Positions 26,053 through 34,518 are shown, counted from the first letter of the stretch. The stretch is DNA of 37,743 nt from JAZDDE01 sp039714435 (GCA_039714435.1 JBDLJJ010000011.1:1-37743), one strand, 5' to 3'. Made by a program: numbers and translations. The notes: a model not told the origin generated them from the sequence alone.

Positions 26053-27555
26053 ATGAGGCGCAGCGTATTGGTCTTAGCCCTGATGACAATGTCGCTGGGA
26101 GCCAGTTTATGGCCAGCGCCCGCCTCGGCCGCGCCAGGTGCCTCGGCCGTCGCAGCCGAGGCGGACGAAACTCGGGTCTCGGCCGTCGCGGCAGCTGCTG
26201 CGCCGGGCGCTGAAATACTGGCGGCTCAGGATCAGGAGCCGCCCGGAACCCTTATAGACACCGGGGCCATCCAGGAGTCTTTCTTGATCCGCCTGCTGAG
26301 AGGCCTGCTGGGAATAGCGGTCCTGCTCGCGGCAGTCACGCTTTTCTCGGCCAGGCGGCGCAGCATCGACTGGCTTCTCGTTGCCAAAGGAGTCGGGCTG
26401 CAGGTCGTGTTTGCGCTCCTCGTCCTGAAGACGACCTGGGGCCGGGGCTTTTTCCGGGTGGCTAACGACGCTTTTGTCGCCGTGATCGGGTACACGAACA
26501 GCGGAGCGCGCTTTCTGTTCGGTTCGCTGGTCGACTATTCGACGCCTGTCGAGGGCGGAGCCGGAGTCGTCAACATCGGCGCCCAGTTTGCCTTCAGCGT
26601 ACTACCCGTAATCATCTTCTTCTCGTCCCTCATGACACTGTTGTACTACCTGGGCGTGATGCAGAAGGTGGTCAAAGGAGTCGCCTGGCTCATGCAGCGC
26701 TCGCTCGGTACCAGCGGCGCTGAGACTACTTCCGCGGCAGGTAACATCTTCGTCGGCCAGACCGAAGCTCCGCTTCTGATCAAGCCCTTCGTCAAGGACA
26801 TGACGGCGTCGGAGCTGAACACCGTCATGACCGGGGGCTTCGCTACCGTGGCGGGCGGGGTTCTGGCCGCCTACGTGGCCATGCTCGCCGCTTACTTTCC
26901 GAGCATTGCCGGCCACCTCCTGGCCGCGAGCATCATGGCCGCCCCGGCCGGGATCGTCGTAAGCAAGATCCTCATGCCGGAAACCGAGGAGCCCAAGACT
27001 CGGGGAAGTCTCGAGTTCGAGCTCGAGGTAACAGATGCGAACGTGATCGACGCGGCGGCAAGTGGGGCCTCCGATGGTCTCAAGCTGGCTCTCAACGTGG
27101 GCGCCATGCTGCTCGCCTTCCTGGCACTGATTGCCATGGCCAACGGTCTCCTGGGCTGGGGGCTGGGCCTGTTCGGGATCGAGGGGATCACCCTGGAACG
27201 CATCTTCGGCGTGGTGTTCGCACCGGTCGCCTGGATAGTCGGCGTTCCCTGGGCGGATGCGGGGCAGATTGGCAGCTTGTTCGGGATCAAGATGGTGGGG
27301 AACGAGTTCATCGCGTTCCAGAACCTGGCGACCAGCCTGGGGGCCGGAGTCACCCTGAATCCGAAGTCGGTCGTTATCGCGACCTACGCTCTGACCGGGT
27401 TCGCGAACTTCGCCTCAATCGCCATTCAGATCGGCGGAATCGGGGGGATCGCTCCCAATCGCCGCCAGGACCTTTCACGGCTCGGGATGCGCGCCATGCT
27501 GGGCGGTACGGTCGCCACTTGGATGACCGCGACGCTGGCCGGCGTGCTGAGTTGA
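26053..27555 (+). CDS. nupC: Concentrative nucleoside transporter (NupC/CNT family)
   Basis: It imports nucleosides with cations across the inner membrane. The CNT core shows FVGQTEAPLLIKPF, TGGFATVAGGVLAAY, ASIMAAPAGIVVSK and GNEFIAF, the helical hairpin and substrate-contact motifs of the family, with many hydrophobic helices. The N-terminus is unusual: residues 1-26 look like a cleavable signal peptide (ending PASAAPG), followed by about 50 Ala-rich, largely soluble residues before the first core helix. A GAGGAG site precedes ATG 26053. The purine nucleoside phosphorylase gene overlaps its stop, so import and phosphorolysis of nucleosides are encoded together. Confidence 0.92.
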   Translation: MRRSVLVLALMTMSLGASLWPAPASAAPGASAVAAEADETRVSAVAAAAAPGAEILAAQDQEPPGTLIDTGAIQESFLIRLLRGLLGIAVLLAAVTLFSARRRSIDWLLVAKGVGLQVVFALLVLKTTWGRGFFRVANDAFVAVIGYTNSGARFLFGSLVDYSTPVEGGAGVVNIGAQFAFSVLPVIIFFSSLMTLLYYLGVMQKVVKGVAWLMQRSLGTSGAETTSAAGNIFVGQTEAPLLIKPFVKDMTASELNTVMTGGFATVAGGVLAAYVAMLAAYFPSIAGHLLAASIMAAPAGIVVSKILMPETEEPKTRGSLEFELEVTDANVIDAAASGASDGLKLALNVGAMLLAFLALIAMANGLLGWGLGLFGIEGITLERIFGVVFAPVAWIVGVPWADAGQIGSLFGIKMVGNEFIAFQNLATSLGAGVTLNPKSVVIATYALTGFANFASIAIQIGGIGGIAPNRRQDLSRLGMRAMLGGTVATWMTATLAGVLS

Positions 27556-28406
27556 GGGCCTTCCACGGAGACCTGTCCGGTGACGTGAAGCGGGCCGCCG
27601 AAGCGGTTGGCGAGCAGCTGGGCGGCCTGGATCCGGTGCTGGCTCTCGTCCTTGGCTCGGGCCTGGGTGACCTGGCCGACCGGTTTACCGAAACCCAGGT
27701 CCTGCCCTACACGGACATACCCGGCTGGCCCCAGGTGGGCGTGATCGGCCATTCCGGGCAGCTGGTGTGGGGCCTGCTCGGGGGCACGCCGGCCGTGGCC
27801 CTCAAGGGGCGGGCCCACCTGTACGAGGGACACGACCCGCGCTTCGCCACGCTCCCCATGCGGGTACTGGCTGAACTGGGCGTCGCCGCCCTGTTCGTGA
27901 GCAACGCGGCCGGCGCCGTCAACCGGGCCTTCTCGCCCGGAGATTTAATGCTGATCAGCGACCATTTGAATTTTTTGGGTCGCTCTCCCCTCGGCTCGGC
28001 AGGCGCGGCGCCCACGGGCCGGCCAGCCGCGTACTATGACCCGGAGCTGAGTTCGGTCGTGCGCCAGGTGGCGGCGGAGGAACGGGTGCCGCTGCGGGAG
28101 GGCGTATACGCCGCCCTGATGGGACCTTCGTACGAGACCCCGGCCGAGATTCGAATGCTCGAGCGTCTCGGCGCGGATGCGGTCGGCATGTCCACGGTGC
28201 CGGAAGTCCTGGTCGCCCACGCGGTGGGAATCCGCTGCTTCGGGGTGAGCTGCATGACGAACTTCGCGGCCGGAATCCTGCCTGAGCCGCTGGACCACAT
28301 CGAGGTGCTGGAGACCACGACCAGGGTGGCCGACCGCTTTCAGCGTCTGGTCGAACGGGTGGGCGGCCGTGTGGGCGGCATGTTGGCGCCGATCAGGTCT
28401 CGTTGA
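27552..28406 (+). CDS. punA: Purine nucleoside phosphorylase (trimeric, PunA type)
   Basis: It splits guanosine and inosine with phosphate into base and ribose-1-phosphate. The motifs are LVLGSGLGDLAD with the phosphate-binding Ser, GHSGQLVWG, KGRAHLYEGHD, VSNAAGAVN, YAALMGPSYETPAEI, VGMSTVPEV and CMTNFAAG, where the Asn is the base-recognition residue of 6-oxopurine-specific enzymes. The TTG at 27552 is chosen because it overlaps the nupC stop as TTGA, like other junctions here, and gives 284 residues, close to the usual 275. An upstream ATG at 27519 is possible but would add an extension read from nupC sequence. The 3' end overlaps convergent thiD by 14 bases. Confidence 0.93.
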   Translation: MRAFHGDLSGDVKRAAEAVGEQLGGLDPVLALVLGSGLGDLADRFTETQVLPYTDIPGWPQVGVIGHSGQLVWGLLGGTPAVALKGRAHLYEGHDPRFATLPMRVLAELGVAALFVSNAAGAVNRAFSPGDLMLISDHLNFLGRSPLGSAGAAPTGRPAAYYDPELSSVVRQVAAEERVPLREGVYAALMGPSYETPAEIRMLERLGADAVGMSTVPEVLVAHAVGIRCFGVSCMTNFAAGILPEPLDHIEVLETTTRVADRFQRLVERVGGRVGGMLAPIRSR

Positions 28407-29211
28407 CCTTCGTCTCGGCCCAGTGATCCAGCACGGCTGCTCCGCCGCCCGGGTTCGTGGCTCCCTCCAGAGCCCTCCGCGTGTACGCCAGGCCAGCCTG
28501 GATGCCGTCCATCACCGTGTCTCCGAGGGCCAGGCGGGCCGCGATGGCGGCCGAGAGCGTGCACCCCGTGCCGTGTGCGCTGACCGGCAGCCGGCGCGAG
28601 ATCCACTCGCGCTCTCCGTCCGCGTCCGCGTACAGGTCGAAGACCTCGGGTCCTTCCAGGTGCCCGCCCTTGATCAGTACGGCCTGGCAGCCCAGGGCGA
28701 GCAGCTCATGGGCCGCCTGGCGCATGCCCTCCCGGCCGCGGGCGGCCGACCCGCACAGCGCCTCGGCCTCGTCCAGGTTGGGGGTGACGAGGACAGCCCG
28801 GGGGAGGAGGCGGCGCTTCAGCACCTGCACGGCCTCTACGGTCAGCAGGCGGTCCCCGCTGGTCGCGACGATCACGGGATCCACGACCAGGTTGGGGAGG
28901 TCAGTCTGCGCGAGGGTGTCGGCAACGGCCTCGGCCACCTCTTCCGTGGCCAGCATGCCCAGCTTGCACGCGGCGGGCCGCAGGTCGCTCGCCACCGCCA
29001 GTATCTGCTCCCGAACGAGCCCTGCGTCGACAGGCTGCGCGGCATGCACGCCGAGGGTGTTTTGCGCCGTGACAGCTGTAATGGCGCTGGTTCCGAACAC
29101 GCCGTGGGCCTGAAATGTTTTTAGGTCGGCCTGAATACCGGCACCTCCACCCGAGTCACTGCCGGCGATCGTCAACACGACGGGACGCGGGCCTGTGGCT
29201 ATTTCTGTCAT
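28393..29211 (-). CDS. thiD: Hydroxymethylpyrimidine/phosphomethylpyrimidine kinase
   Basis: ThiD phosphorylates the pyrimidine half of thiamin twice. The ribokinase-like fold starts with TIAGSDSGGGAGIQADLKT. It has TAVTAQNT, the VVDPVIVATSG segment, TPNLDEAEAL, LIKGGH and the anion-hole motif HGTGCTLSAA with Cys217. ATG 29211 with GGAAG just upstream gives 272 residues, the family norm. A TTG 36 bases earlier is less likely because it would run into the divergent gene. No thiE, thiC or thi-box (TPP riboswitch) is adjacent, as only about 15-36 bases separate it from the divergent methyltransferase gene. It converges on punA with a 14-base overlap. Confidence 0.95.
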   Translation of the reverse strand: MTEIATGPRPVVLTIAGSDSGGGAGIQADLKTFQAHGVFGTSAITAVTAQNTLGVHAAQPVDAGLVREQILAVASDLRPAACKLGMLATEEVAEAVADTLAQTDLPNLVVDPVIVATSGDRLLTVEAVQVLKRRLLPRAVLVTPNLDEAEALCGSAARGREGMRQAAHELLALGCQAVLIKGGHLEGPEVFDLYADADGEREWISRRLPVSAHGTGCTLSAAIAARLALGDTVMDGIQAGLAYTRRALEGATNPGGGAAVLDHWAETKVNET

Positions 29212-29247
29212 ACGCTTCCAGTTCAGGTGCGCTGCCGCGCACGGCAA

Positions 29248-30009
29248 ATGCCCAGCCGCGCTGAAGCGGCCCGATTCAGGGCGCTACATTCACGGAAGGG
29301 CCGGCGTAGGCACGGCATGTGCCTTGCCGAGGGTCCTCGGCTGCTGCGAGAGCTGGCTTCGCGTGGCCCGGCTCCGGTACAGGTCTTATATACGGCGCAG
29401 GCGCAGGCCGAACCAAGGGATGGAGATCTCATCGAGTCGCTGCTCCAGCGCGGCGTGCACTGTGAGCGGGTGGAACAGAAGGAGCTGGAGGCACTGGCCG
29501 ACACCCTGACTCCGCAGGGAGTTCTGGCGGCGGTTCCCATCCCTAGCACGGCCTGGCCCGACTCGGCGGCCCGTGTACTGGTGCTGGACCGCCTGCAGGA
29601 TCCCGGAAACGTGGGCACGCTGCTGCGGACAGCAGAAGCTCTCGGACTGGATGGAGCGGCGCTCCTGCCCGGAACGGCGGATCCATGGGGTCCCAAAGCT
29701 CTGCGGGCGGCGGCCGGTTCTACGTTTCGCCTGCCTCTGCTGACGGAGCAGTGGCCGGACGTCAGGGACCGGCTGAGCCGGGCAGGCTTCGAGATATGGG
29801 CCGCCGAGGCCAGCGGCGAAGTTTTCACTCGGAGCGAGCGGCCGCCCGGCAAGCTGGCGCTCGTGCTTGGCAATGAAGGGGAAGGCGTGGACTCTGAGAT
29901 CCTGGCTCCCGGTGTCAGGAAGGTTGCGGTGAGTCTGGCCGGAGGCGTCGAGTCGCTCAATGTGGCGGCGGCCGGCGCGATACTCATGGACCGAATGTTC
30001 GGAGGGTAG
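29248..30009 (+). CDS. RNA 2'-O-ribose methyltransferase, SpoU/TrmH family
   Basis: An SAM-dependent methyltransferase of the knotted SPOUT fold, acting on rRNA or tRNA. An N-terminal substrate-binding domain (RALHSRKGRRRHGMCLAEGPRLL) precedes the SpoU domain. Motif 1 is DRLQDPGNVGTLLRTAEALG, motif 2 LVLGNEGEGV and motif 3 SLAGGVESLNVAAAGAILM. ATG 29248 matches the usual distance to the first domain. The GTG at 29227 is an in-frame alternative that adds seven residues and narrows the gap to divergent thiD. The sequence is closest in layout to TrmH/RlmB-like 23S rRNA methyltransferases of the longer type, but the target base cannot be told. The prepilin peptidase gene starts two bases after its stop. 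Confidence 0.9.
   Translation: MPSRAEAARFRALHSRKGRRRHGMCLAEGPRLLRELASRGPAPVQVLYTAQAQAEPRDGDLIESLLQRGVHCERVEQKELEALADTLTPQGVLAAVPIPSTAWPDSAARVLVLDRLQDPGNVGTLLRTAEALGLDGAALLPGTADPWGPKALRAAAGSTFRLPLLTEQWPDVRDRLSRAGFEIWAAEASGEVFTRSERPPGKLALVLGNEGEGVDSEILAPGVRKVAVSLAGGVESLNVAAAGAILMDRMFGG
30001..30006 (+). promoter_or_regulatory. Shine-Dalgarno that fixes the pilD start
   Basis: GGAGGG lies over the last codons of the methyltransferase gene and five bases before TTG 30012, supporting that TTG as the start of the prepilin peptidase. Confidence 0.65.
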
Positions 30010-30011
30010 GC

Positions 30012-30785
30012 TTGGGAGCAGAAATCTGGTTCATAGCGTATGCTGGGGTGCTGGGCGCGGCCGTAGGGTCATTCCTGAACGTGTGCATTTCCCGGCTACC
30101 GGCGGGCGAGAGCCTGATAAGCCCGCGGTCGCGGTGCCCTGACTGCGGCACCCCGATCGCCTGGTACGACAACATCCCTATTCTTGGCTGGGTGCTGCTG
30201 CGGGCGCGCTGCCGCACGTGCAGCCAGCCGATTTCCTTCCAGTATCCTCTTGTCGAATTGCTCACCATGCTGATCTGGGCCGGGCTCGCCTGGTACCTTG
30301 GGCCCGGCTGGAGGGCACTCCAGGGAGCGATACTGTTCAGCCTACTGCTGGCCATCGGCTTGATCGACGCGCGCCACTACCTGATCCCGGACGCGCTCAG
30401 CCTCGGAGGACTGGGCGCAGGGTTGGCCCTGTCTCTTCTCCCCGGAACTCCGACCCCACTGAGCGCGCTGGTGGGAGCGGCGCTCGGTTTTCTCGTATTG
30501 TTCGCGGTGGGATTTTTCGGAGAGATGGCGTTCAAGAAACCCGCCATGGGCGGGGGCGACATGAAGATGATGGCCATGGTGGGAGCTTTTGTCGGGCCTG
30601 CCGGGGCCCTGCTGAGCATCTTCCTCGGCGCACTGGCGGGAACGTTGATTTTCGGGCCGATCAGTCTGAAGACGAAAAAACTGGTTCCGTTCGGTGTATT
30701 CCTGGCCGTGGGTGCCGCCGCGGCGTTCCTGTTCGGCGACAGTTTTGTGGACTGGTACCGGACTACGATTCTGGGTATGGGGTAG
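30012..30785 (+). CDS. pilD: Type IV prepilin leader peptidase/N-methyltransferase
   Basis: This inner-membrane aspartic protease removes the leader of prepilins and methylates the new N-terminus. The N-terminal domain starts with GSFLNVCISRLP and holds the zinc-type cysteines Cys42, Cys45, Cys67 and Cys70 (RCPDCG and RCRTCS). The catalytic aspartates are Asp119 in GLIDARHYLIPD and Asp183 in GGGDMKMM. About seven further hydrophobic helices follow, for 257 residues. It would serve the PilQ-containing pilus encoded at the left end of the window, although pilB, pilC and pilA are not present here. Its 3' end overlaps the convergent thiO-like gene by 23 bases. Confidence 0.95.
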   Translation: MGAEIWFIAYAGVLGAAVGSFLNVCISRLPAGESLISPRSRCPDCGTPIAWYDNIPILGWVLLRARCRTCSQPISFQYPLVELLTMLIWAGLAWYLGPGWRALQGAILFSLLLAIGLIDARHYLIPDALSLGGLGAGLALSLLPGTPTPLSALVGAALGFLVLFAVGFFGEMAFKKPAMGGGDMKMMAMVGAFVGPAGALLSIFLGALAGTLIFGPISLKTKKLVPFGVFLAVGAAAAFLFGDSFVDWYRTTILGMG

Positions 30786-31920
30786 CTTCCCGGAAGCGGT
30801 CGACTCGGTACGGGCCCCAGTCCGGGATCTGCCCGGCGCTCCCGTCCAGAATCAGGTCCGCGACGATGTCTCCGGCCAGCGGCGCTAACAGAATACCAGA
30901 ACGCCCGTACCCGGCGGCATAGTGAAGCCCTGCCAGAATGGGGTCGGGGCCCAGAATGGGCAGGCCGTCCGCCGACAGCGGCCGCAGCCCAGCCCAGTGG
31001 CCCAGCACCTCTCCGTCGCGGCAAGGCGGCCACAGCCAGCCCGCCGATTCCAGCAGAGCCTGCCGGTCTGTGGCGGGATCACCCGGGAAGGCCTCGAAAC
31101 CGGTCTCTTCCATAGTGCTTCCCAGCAGGACCGAGCCATCCGCCCGCGGAATCACGTAGCGGCCGCCGTGGTCTGCCACCAGCGGCCCCTGCCTGGAACT
31201 CCGCGGAGATCTGATGTGCAAGACCTGACCCCTCACCGGTCTCACGGGGAGCGGCGCCGGCAGGCCGTCCAGCTGTGCGCTCCAGGCTCCCAGCGCCACG
31301 ACCACCGTCTCGGCTTCCAAGCTGGATCCGTCCGCCAGCCGCACCCCGCGCACCCTGGACCCATCGGACTCGAGCGCCTGCGCCGGGGCGCCGGTTCGGA
31401 GCACGGCGCCGGCTCGCTCTAACGCCAGCCACAGGGCCGCTGACAGGCTCTGGGCGTCCAGCCGGGCCTCCTCCGGCAACCACAGCCATGATTCGGCCTC
31501 CGCCGGCAGGTCGGCCTGTAGCGAGGCGGCGCGGGATCCGTCCAGGAGCTCGGCGGCGAGGCCGGCAGACTGCTGCCACCTGACTGTCTCCCTGGCAGCG
31601 GCCGTCTGAGCCGGGTCGAGATTGGCCACCAGCATACCCTCGCTGCGCAGGCCGACATCTGCGCCGGACAGCCGCTTCACATCGGCCGCGAACTGGTGGT
31701 GGCGCGCCCGCGCCTGGGCCAGAAAAGAGCCGAGCGAGCCGACCCGGGGTGTCTCGTACTGAGCCGCCAGCATCCCCCCGGCGGCGCTCGTGGCGCTTCC
31801 GGGCCGGCCGGCCGCGGAGTCGCCCGCATCAAGCACGACGACGGGAGCGTCTCGCTCGCGCAGGGCCAGGGCCACGCAGCAGCCCGCGATTCCGCCTCCC
31901 AGAACTACGATAGGCTTCAC
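30763..31920 (-). CDS. thiO: FAD-dependent glycine/D-amino acid oxidase (ThiO-like)
   Basis: A DAO-family flavoenzyme. The N-terminus has the Rossmann motif VVLGGGIAGCCVALAL, then an SATSAAGGMLAAQ segment typical of glycine oxidase. VVVALGAWSAQL and PVRPVRGQVLHI follow in the middle, and GHWAGLRPLSADGLPILG plus YAAGYGRSGILLAPL near the end. In thiamin synthesis ThiO oxidises glycine to dehydroglycine for the thiazole ring. A general D-amino acid oxidase or dehydrogenase is the alternative. The GTG at 31920 overlaps the stop of the upstream CBS-domain gene as GTGA. thiG and thiS are not adjacent, but thiD lies 1.5 kb away on the same strand. Confidence 0.82.
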   Translation of the reverse strand: MKPIVVLGGGIAGCCVALALRERDAPVVVLDAGDSAAGRPGSATSAAGGMLAAQYETPRVGSLGSFLAQARARHHQFAADVKRLSGADVGLRSEGMLVANLDPAQTAAARETVRWQQSAGLAAELLDGSRAASLQADLPAEAESWLWLPEEARLDAQSLSAALWLALERAGAVLRTGAPAQALESDGSRVRGVRLADGSSLEAETVVVALGAWSAQLDGLPAPLPVRPVRGQVLHIRSPRSSRQGPLVADHGGRYVIPRADGSVLLGSTMEETGFEAFPGDPATDRQALLESAGWLWPPCRDGEVLGHWAGLRPLSADGLPILGPDPILAGLHYAAGYGRSGILLAPLAGDIVADLILDGSAGQIPDWGPYRVDRFREATPYPES

Positions 31921-33194
31921 CGCTGATCCGCGGTGTCGAGCGCGGCCTCGGCCTCGCCGTCACTGGCCAGCACGCGCGATAGTCGGGCTCGTTCGACCTG
32001 GGTATCGGTCGCCCGGCGAACCTCGATTCGCACTCCCTCCCGAACGATCGCTTCGCCGGCCTGCGGGACACGCCCGAGTTCCTCCAGCAGATAGCCGTTG
32101 AGCGATCTGTGCTCCAGGGTCGGAAAGCCGGTGTTGAAGAAATGGTTGAGTTCCCGCAGGCCCACTCCCCCGTCTACGAGCAGGTCGTTTCGCCCCACGC
32201 GCAGCACCGTGTTGTCGGGCAGGTCCGTCTCATCGGCGATCTCTCCCACCAACTCTTCCAGAATGTCCTCCAGTGTAATCAGCCCGTCAGTACCGCCGTG
32301 CTCGTCCACCACGACGCCCAGATGAATCCGCCGGGTCTGAAAATCACTCAACAGCCGAACCAGCGTGGCTGAGGCGGGGACGAACATGGGCTCGCGGGCG
32401 ATCTCGGACAGCGCCGCTTCCCCCCGTCCCGAGGTAAGCGCCTGGTAGGCATCTCTCGTGTACAGAATCCCCGTCACGTCATCCAGTGAGCTGCCGTAAA
32501 CAGGAATCCGGCTGAAAGGCACGCTCTTCAGCTCCTCCGCGATACCGTCCAGCGTCAAGCTGTCAGACCAGGCGAAGATTTCGACTCGTGGAGTCATTAC
32601 CTCCCAGGCCCTGGTGGTGTCGAGGGTGAACACGCGCTCGATGAGCTCCCGTTCGTGAGGGTCGATCGAGCCCGCTTCGTGACCCATGCGGGTCAGGGCG
32701 CGGATCTCGCGCTCGGTCACACTGGGCAGCTGGTTCGACTCCGTGGGCAGAATGATACGGGTGAGCAAGTCCAGCGGAATCACGAGAGGGGCCAGGACTC
32801 GCAGCAAACCCAGGAACAGCGGGGCCACCGCCAGCGACACGGGCACGGCGTTCGCCGCGGCGAAGCTTTTGGGGATCACTTCGCCGAAGAACAGGACCGC
32901 CAGCGTCATGACTCCGGTCGCCAGACCCACGCCGGCAGATCCGAAGGCTCGTGTGGCAGCGAAGGTGGCAATGGACGCCGCAGCGATATTCACCACGTTG
33001 TTTCCGACCAGGATGGCGATCAGGAGGCGTTCGGGGCTCCGCTTGAGGCTGATGAGAGCTTTGGCGCCCCGGCGCCCCTCTTCGTGGAGAGCCCGGGCCC
33101 GTGACTCCGGAACCGAAAACAGGGCGATCTCGGAGCCGGAAAAGAACCCCGAAACCAGGATCAGCAGCGCGAGTACCGCGATCAGGGGAGCCAC
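31917..33194 (-). CDS. CNNM/CorC-type membrane protein with CBS pair
   Basis: The 425-residue protein has the family layout: a DUF21/CNNM membrane domain at about 1-185 (FFSGSEIALFSV and FFGEVIPKSFAA), a CBS-domain pair at about 205-320 (VMTPRVEIF, FSRIPVYGSSLDD and GVVVDEHGGTDGLITLEDILEELVG, here split by strands), and a CorC_HlyC domain at about 335-412. Relatives are linked to magnesium or other divalent cation export. Older names call them haemolysin-like, without good support. GTG 33194 has no strong Shine-Dalgarno. moxR lies 51 bases upstream and the thiO-like gene overlaps downstream. Confidence 0.9.
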   Translation of the reverse strand: MAPLIAVLALLILVSGFFSGSEIALFSVPESRARALHEEGRRGAKALISLKRSPERLLIAILVGNNVVNIAAASIATFAATRAFGSAGVGLATGVMTLAVLFFGEVIPKSFAAANAVPVSLAVAPLFLGLLRVLAPLVIPLDLLTRIILPTESNQLPSVTEREIRALTRMGHEAGSIDPHERELIERVFTLDTTRAWEVMTPRVEIFAWSDSLTLDGIAEELKSVPFSRIPVYGSSLDDVTGILYTRDAYQALTSGRGEAALSEIAREPMFVPASATLVRLLSDFQTRRIHLGVVVDEHGGTDGLITLEDILEELVGEIADETDLPDNTVLRVGRNDLLVDGGVGLRELNHFFNTGFPTLEHRSLNGYLLEELGRVPQAGEAIVREGVRIEVRRATDTQVERARLSRVLASDGEAEAALDTADQR

Positions 33195-33245
33195 GGATCG
33201 GTTAGACCGGGCGCCCCGGGCGGGACGGAGGTTCGTCCGCGGGAC

Positions 33246-34268
33246 TCACCAACTCATGCTTGTCCGTATGAGCTCCTCGATAAGGTCGTCGGCGGCGCGG
33301 CCGGCCGCTTCGGCCTCGAAACCGGGTACGATGCGATGCCGCAGCACATCCGGGGCGACGTACCGTACGTCGTCGAGATTCGGAACCGGGCGTCCCTCCA
33401 TTGCGGCCCTGGTCTTTGCTCCCAGGACCAGGAACTGAGATGCCCGGGGACCCGCTCCCCACGAAATCATTTCGCGCACAAAACCGGGAGCCGCCTCGTC
33501 TTCAGGCCGCGTGGAACGAGCCAGCCGAACGGCATACTCTACGAGCGACTTGGGAGCCGGCACGCTCCTCACCAGGCTCTGAAACTGCTTCAAACGCTCC
33601 GCGCTCAACACGGGCTCGATCGTCGCCTGCTCGGCCGATGTCGTCATCGACGCCACCTTCGACTCTTCCTCGAAGCTAGGATAGCGGATTCGGAGCTCGA
33701 GCATGAAACGGTCGAGCTGCGCCTCTGGCAGCGGATACGTGCCCTCTTGCTCAATCGGGTTCTGCGTGGCCAGTACGAAGAAGGGCTCATCCAACTCGAA
33801 CGTGTCGTTGGCGACCGTGACCTGCCGCTCCTGCATAGCCTGAAGGAGTGCCGCCTGAGTCTTGGGCGGCGTGCGGTTGATTTCGTCGGCCAGGATGATG
33901 TTGGCGAACACGGGGCCCCGTACGAAACGGAATCCTCGCCGGCCCGTCTCCGGGTCCTCTTCCAGAATCTCGGTCCCGGTGATGTCGGAAGGCATCAGGT
34001 CGGGTGTAAACTGGATCCTGCTGAAGCGGAGTTTGAGGGCCTCCGCCAGAGACGCGATCAAGGTGGTCTTGGCCAGGCCAGGAACGCCGACCAGCAAGAC
34101 GTGCCCCCCGGCCAGGAGGGCGAGCAGCAGCCGGTCCACGATGTCTCTCTGTCCTACAATCTTTCGCGCCACCTGGCTCTCGAGCGCCTGGCGCACCTCT
34201 GTCAGCTCACGCAGGAGCTGGAGGTCACCCTCCTCGTCCTGCACACGTTCTATAGCAGATTGACTCAT
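33246..34268 (-). CDS. moxR: MoxR-family AAA+ ATPase
   Basis: A chaperone-like AAA+ ATPase thought to help mature metal-dependent or envelope protein complexes. It has Walker A GVPGLAKTTL, SDITGTEIL, FANIILADEINRTPPKTQAALLQAMQE with Walker B, the sensor region LATQNPIEQEGTYPLPEAQLDRF, and a C-terminal lid with WGAGPRASQ. The ATG at 34268 gives 340 residues and starts at the usual place. The open frame extends further upstream but that part lies in the divergent promoter region of the ATP synthase operon. DUF58 and VWA-domain genes that normally follow moxR are missing. A CNNM-type gene takes their place. Confidence 0.93.
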   Translation of the reverse strand: MSQSAIERVQDEEGDLQLLRELTEVRQALESQVARKIVGQRDIVDRLLLALLAGGHVLLVGVPGLAKTTLIASLAEALKLRFSRIQFTPDLMPSDITGTEILEEDPETGRRGFRFVRGPVFANIILADEINRTPPKTQAALLQAMQERQVTVANDTFELDEPFFVLATQNPIEQEGTYPLPEAQLDRFMLELRIRYPSFEEESKVASMTTSAEQATIEPVLSAERLKQFQSLVRSVPAPKSLVEYAVRLARSTRPEDEAAPGFVREMISWGAGPRASQFLVLGAKTRAAMEGRPVPNLDDVRYVAPDVLRHRIVPGFEAEAAGRAADDLIEELIRTSMSW

Positions 34269-34458
34269 TCGGTCGGATTCTCTCTCGCTTCGGACCCTTG
34301 TCGGACGCTTATCGCGTGGCGCTTCGTCCGACCTAAACAACTCGTCCGCACAATACGCTGTCGCTCCCCAACGGGCACGCGGCGGCCGCCGTTCCGGCCG
34401 CCAGACACACTCCCTCAGCGAAGCTAGAGGGGCTGTGAAACAAGCGTCAAGCGGAGCC

Positions 34459-34487
34459 TTGCGAAAAATTTCACAAGCCTCTATCAT
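34459..34487 (+). promoter_or_regulatory. Sigma-70-type promoter of the ATP synthase operon
   Basis: TTGCGA at 34459-34464 and TATCAT at 34482-34487 are separated by exactly 17 bases. Transcription would begin near 34494, about 25 bases before the GTG of atpZ at 34519. It lies in the gap divergent to moxR. Confidence 0.6.
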
Positions 34488-34508
34488 CGCCGCGGCGCCA
34501 CGGGATCT

Positions 34509-34513
34509 GGAGG
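34509..34513 (+). promoter_or_regulatory. Shine-Dalgarno that fixes the atpZ start
   Basis: GGAGG ends five bases before GTG 34519. Together with the promoter just upstream it favours this start over the in-frame GTG at 34435, which would lie upstream of the promoter. Confidence 0.65.
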
Positions 34514-34518
34514 CTGGT

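Noticed and set aside
34435..34518. Longer atpZ start at GTG 34435 with AGAGGGG
   Set aside because: It lies upstream of the best promoter, and the added residues are not part of the family pattern. Kept only as an alternative.
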